64,000 bases of DNA from Terribium retamae (GTDB lineage: Bacteria > Pseudomonadota > Alphaproteobacteria > Rhizobiales > Rhizobiaceae): contig NZ_JAKREW010000007.1 of the NCBI RefSeq assembly GCF_022347545.1, positions 62,001 to 126,000 of the forward strand, given 5' to 3'. Under the pieces are notes generated by a model, which had not been told where the DNA came from, searched no databases, and saw only the letters and a list, made by a program, of their open reading frames with translations. A program made the position numbers and the translations under genes. Position 1 is the stretch's first letter, and each line of letters begins with the position of its first letter. This document shows positions 63,377 through 64,000 of the stretch, in pieces.

Positions 63377-64000
63377 AGAACCTGCTCCCCGGAGACCCAC
63401 ACATTGCGCACGATCGGGGCCGAGTTGATCTCGGTAACACGGAGAATGTCAGCGCGGCGGCCGACAGCAATTTCGCCACGGTCGTCCAGTCCGAACAACT
63501 CCGCAGGCCGTTTGCTTCCCATCGCGATCGCCGTCGGGAGGTCGATGCCCTTCTGATGAAAGGCAAGCCGCCATAACGCGTGAAGAAGACTGGATGGGAT
63601 ATAATCGGAGCAGACGACATCGATGAGGCCTTCGTCGGCCAGCAATTGGCCTGACACATTGCCGATGTGCGATTTGCCGGCGACGATGTTTGGCGCGCCG
63701 ATGATCGTCGTCATCTTCGCCGCGCGAGCGGCCCGCGCGGATTCCAGCGTGATCGGGAATTCTGAAATATCGAGCCCGAATTCCTTGCCCTCAGCTATAT
63801 GCGCTGCGGTGGTGTCGTCATGGCTCGCCAAACGGATGCCATGAAACCTGCAAAGCTCAACGAGTTTGCGGCGGTTCTCTTCCGTGAAGTCTGTTGTTTG
63901 AGAAAGGGCGGCGATCTCGGCATCGATCACATGATCCGGTACGCCCTTCCGACGCTCCAATTTTCTAAATCGTTCGGGATCACGGCGGGCGCTGTCGTCA
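63373..64000 (-). CDS. phnM: RPnTP diphosphohydrolase PhnM, 5' part beyond the right edge (cluster B)
   Basis: The last 209 codons of PhnM; the frame is open to the window edge (ARRDPERFRKLERRKGVPDHV at the start). It has IRLASHDDTTAAHI, LDISEFPITLESARAARA, IGAPNIVAGKSHIGNVSGQLL, DVVCSDYIPSSLL and RGEIAVGRRADILRV. It is read before phnG and overlaps it by four bases. Its position at the 5' end of the lyase genes differs from cluster A, where phnM is last. Confidence 0.9.
   Translation of the reverse strand, partial: DDSARRDPERFRKLERRKGVPDHVIDAEIAALSQTTDFTEENRRKLVELCRFHGIRLASHDDTTAAHIAEGKEFGLDISEFPITLESARAARAAKMTTIIGAPNIVAGKSHIGNVSGQLLADEGLIDVVCSDYIPSSLLHALWRLAFHQKGIDLPTAIAMGSKRPAELFGLDDRGEIAVGRRADILRVTEINSAPIVRNVWVSGEQVL

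Noticed and set aside
1..64000. CRISPR arrays, tRNA and rRNA genes
   Set aside because: No regularly spaced repeats, and no tRNA-like cloverleaf or rRNA stretch was noticed on reading; a dedicated search was not possible.

Overview
The window looks like accessory DNA of a GC-rich alphaproteobacterium, most likely a Rhizobiales (Mesorhizobium-like) genome. The basis is general protein character, the nadA-nadB-nadC order, Tat-exported peptide-type binding proteins, betaine-type transport and the phn gene layouts. This placement is inference; no rRNA, tRNA or taxonomic marker was seen. Several core vitamin genes survive only in damaged form (a panB 5' stub, a frameshifted nadA, a nadC stub cut by an IS), and there are chimeric junctions, so the region has been rearranged repeatedly.

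Region 1 (1-38246) is a large catabolic cluster. It starts at a chimera of a truncated Crp/Fnr regulator head-on with a panB stub. It then holds crotonase-fold enzymes (five stand-alone or fused), four AMP-forming acyl-CoA ligases (two of them CaiC-like tandem paralogues), a betainyl-CoA-thioesterase-like hotdog protein, a frameshifted acyl-CoA dehydrogenase, a CaiB/AMACR-type protein, SDRs, a metallo-beta-lactamase-fold hydrolase, a Rieske oxygenase with the ECYHC signature of quaternary-amine oxygenases, a peptide-type ABC importer with two Tat-exported binding proteins, a DMT exporter, a LysR regulator, an aldehyde dehydrogenase, an FAD amine-oxidase-like protein, an amidohydrolase-like protein without its metal ligands, a BadH/BadI-like pair, a bifunctional beta-oxidation enzyme, a glycine-betaine-type ABC importer and a PhyH dioxygenase. 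Together they suggest import, CoA activation, dehydrogenation/hydration, ring or C-C cleavage and beta-oxidation of an N-methylated (betaine-like) or alicyclic acid. The substrate cannot be read from sequence.

Region 2 (38247-42028) is the remains of nadABC: nadA has a frameshift, nadB is intact, and nadC stops after 35 codons at a 1049-bp IS5-family element. The other side of the IS is the truncated end of a phnN gene, with no target duplication.

Region 3 (42029-53300) is C-P lyase-like cluster A, read leftward: phnC-D-E-E, phnF, phnG-H-I-J-K-L-M, a DUF1045 pseudogene, and phnN'. Its PhnJ is full length but lacks three of the four cysteines needed for the radical-SAM iron-sulfur chemistry, while PhnI keeps its histidine pair. 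Two matching 23-bp inverted repeats (TCGGAT-N11-ATCCGA) sit before phnC and before phnF and are probably PhnF operators. This is the best candidate for an undescribed system.

Region 4 (53286-54832) is a 5'-truncated aculeacin/penicillin-acylase gene and a gene-poor gap.

Region 5 (54833-64000) is C-P lyase cluster B, read leftward from beyond the right edge: phnM (partial)-G-H-I-J-K-L-D-C-E, a DUF1045 pseudogene, phnN. Its PhnJ has the canonical C-x2-C, C, C set. The window therefore holds a canonical and a cysteine-less C-P lyase operon next to each other.
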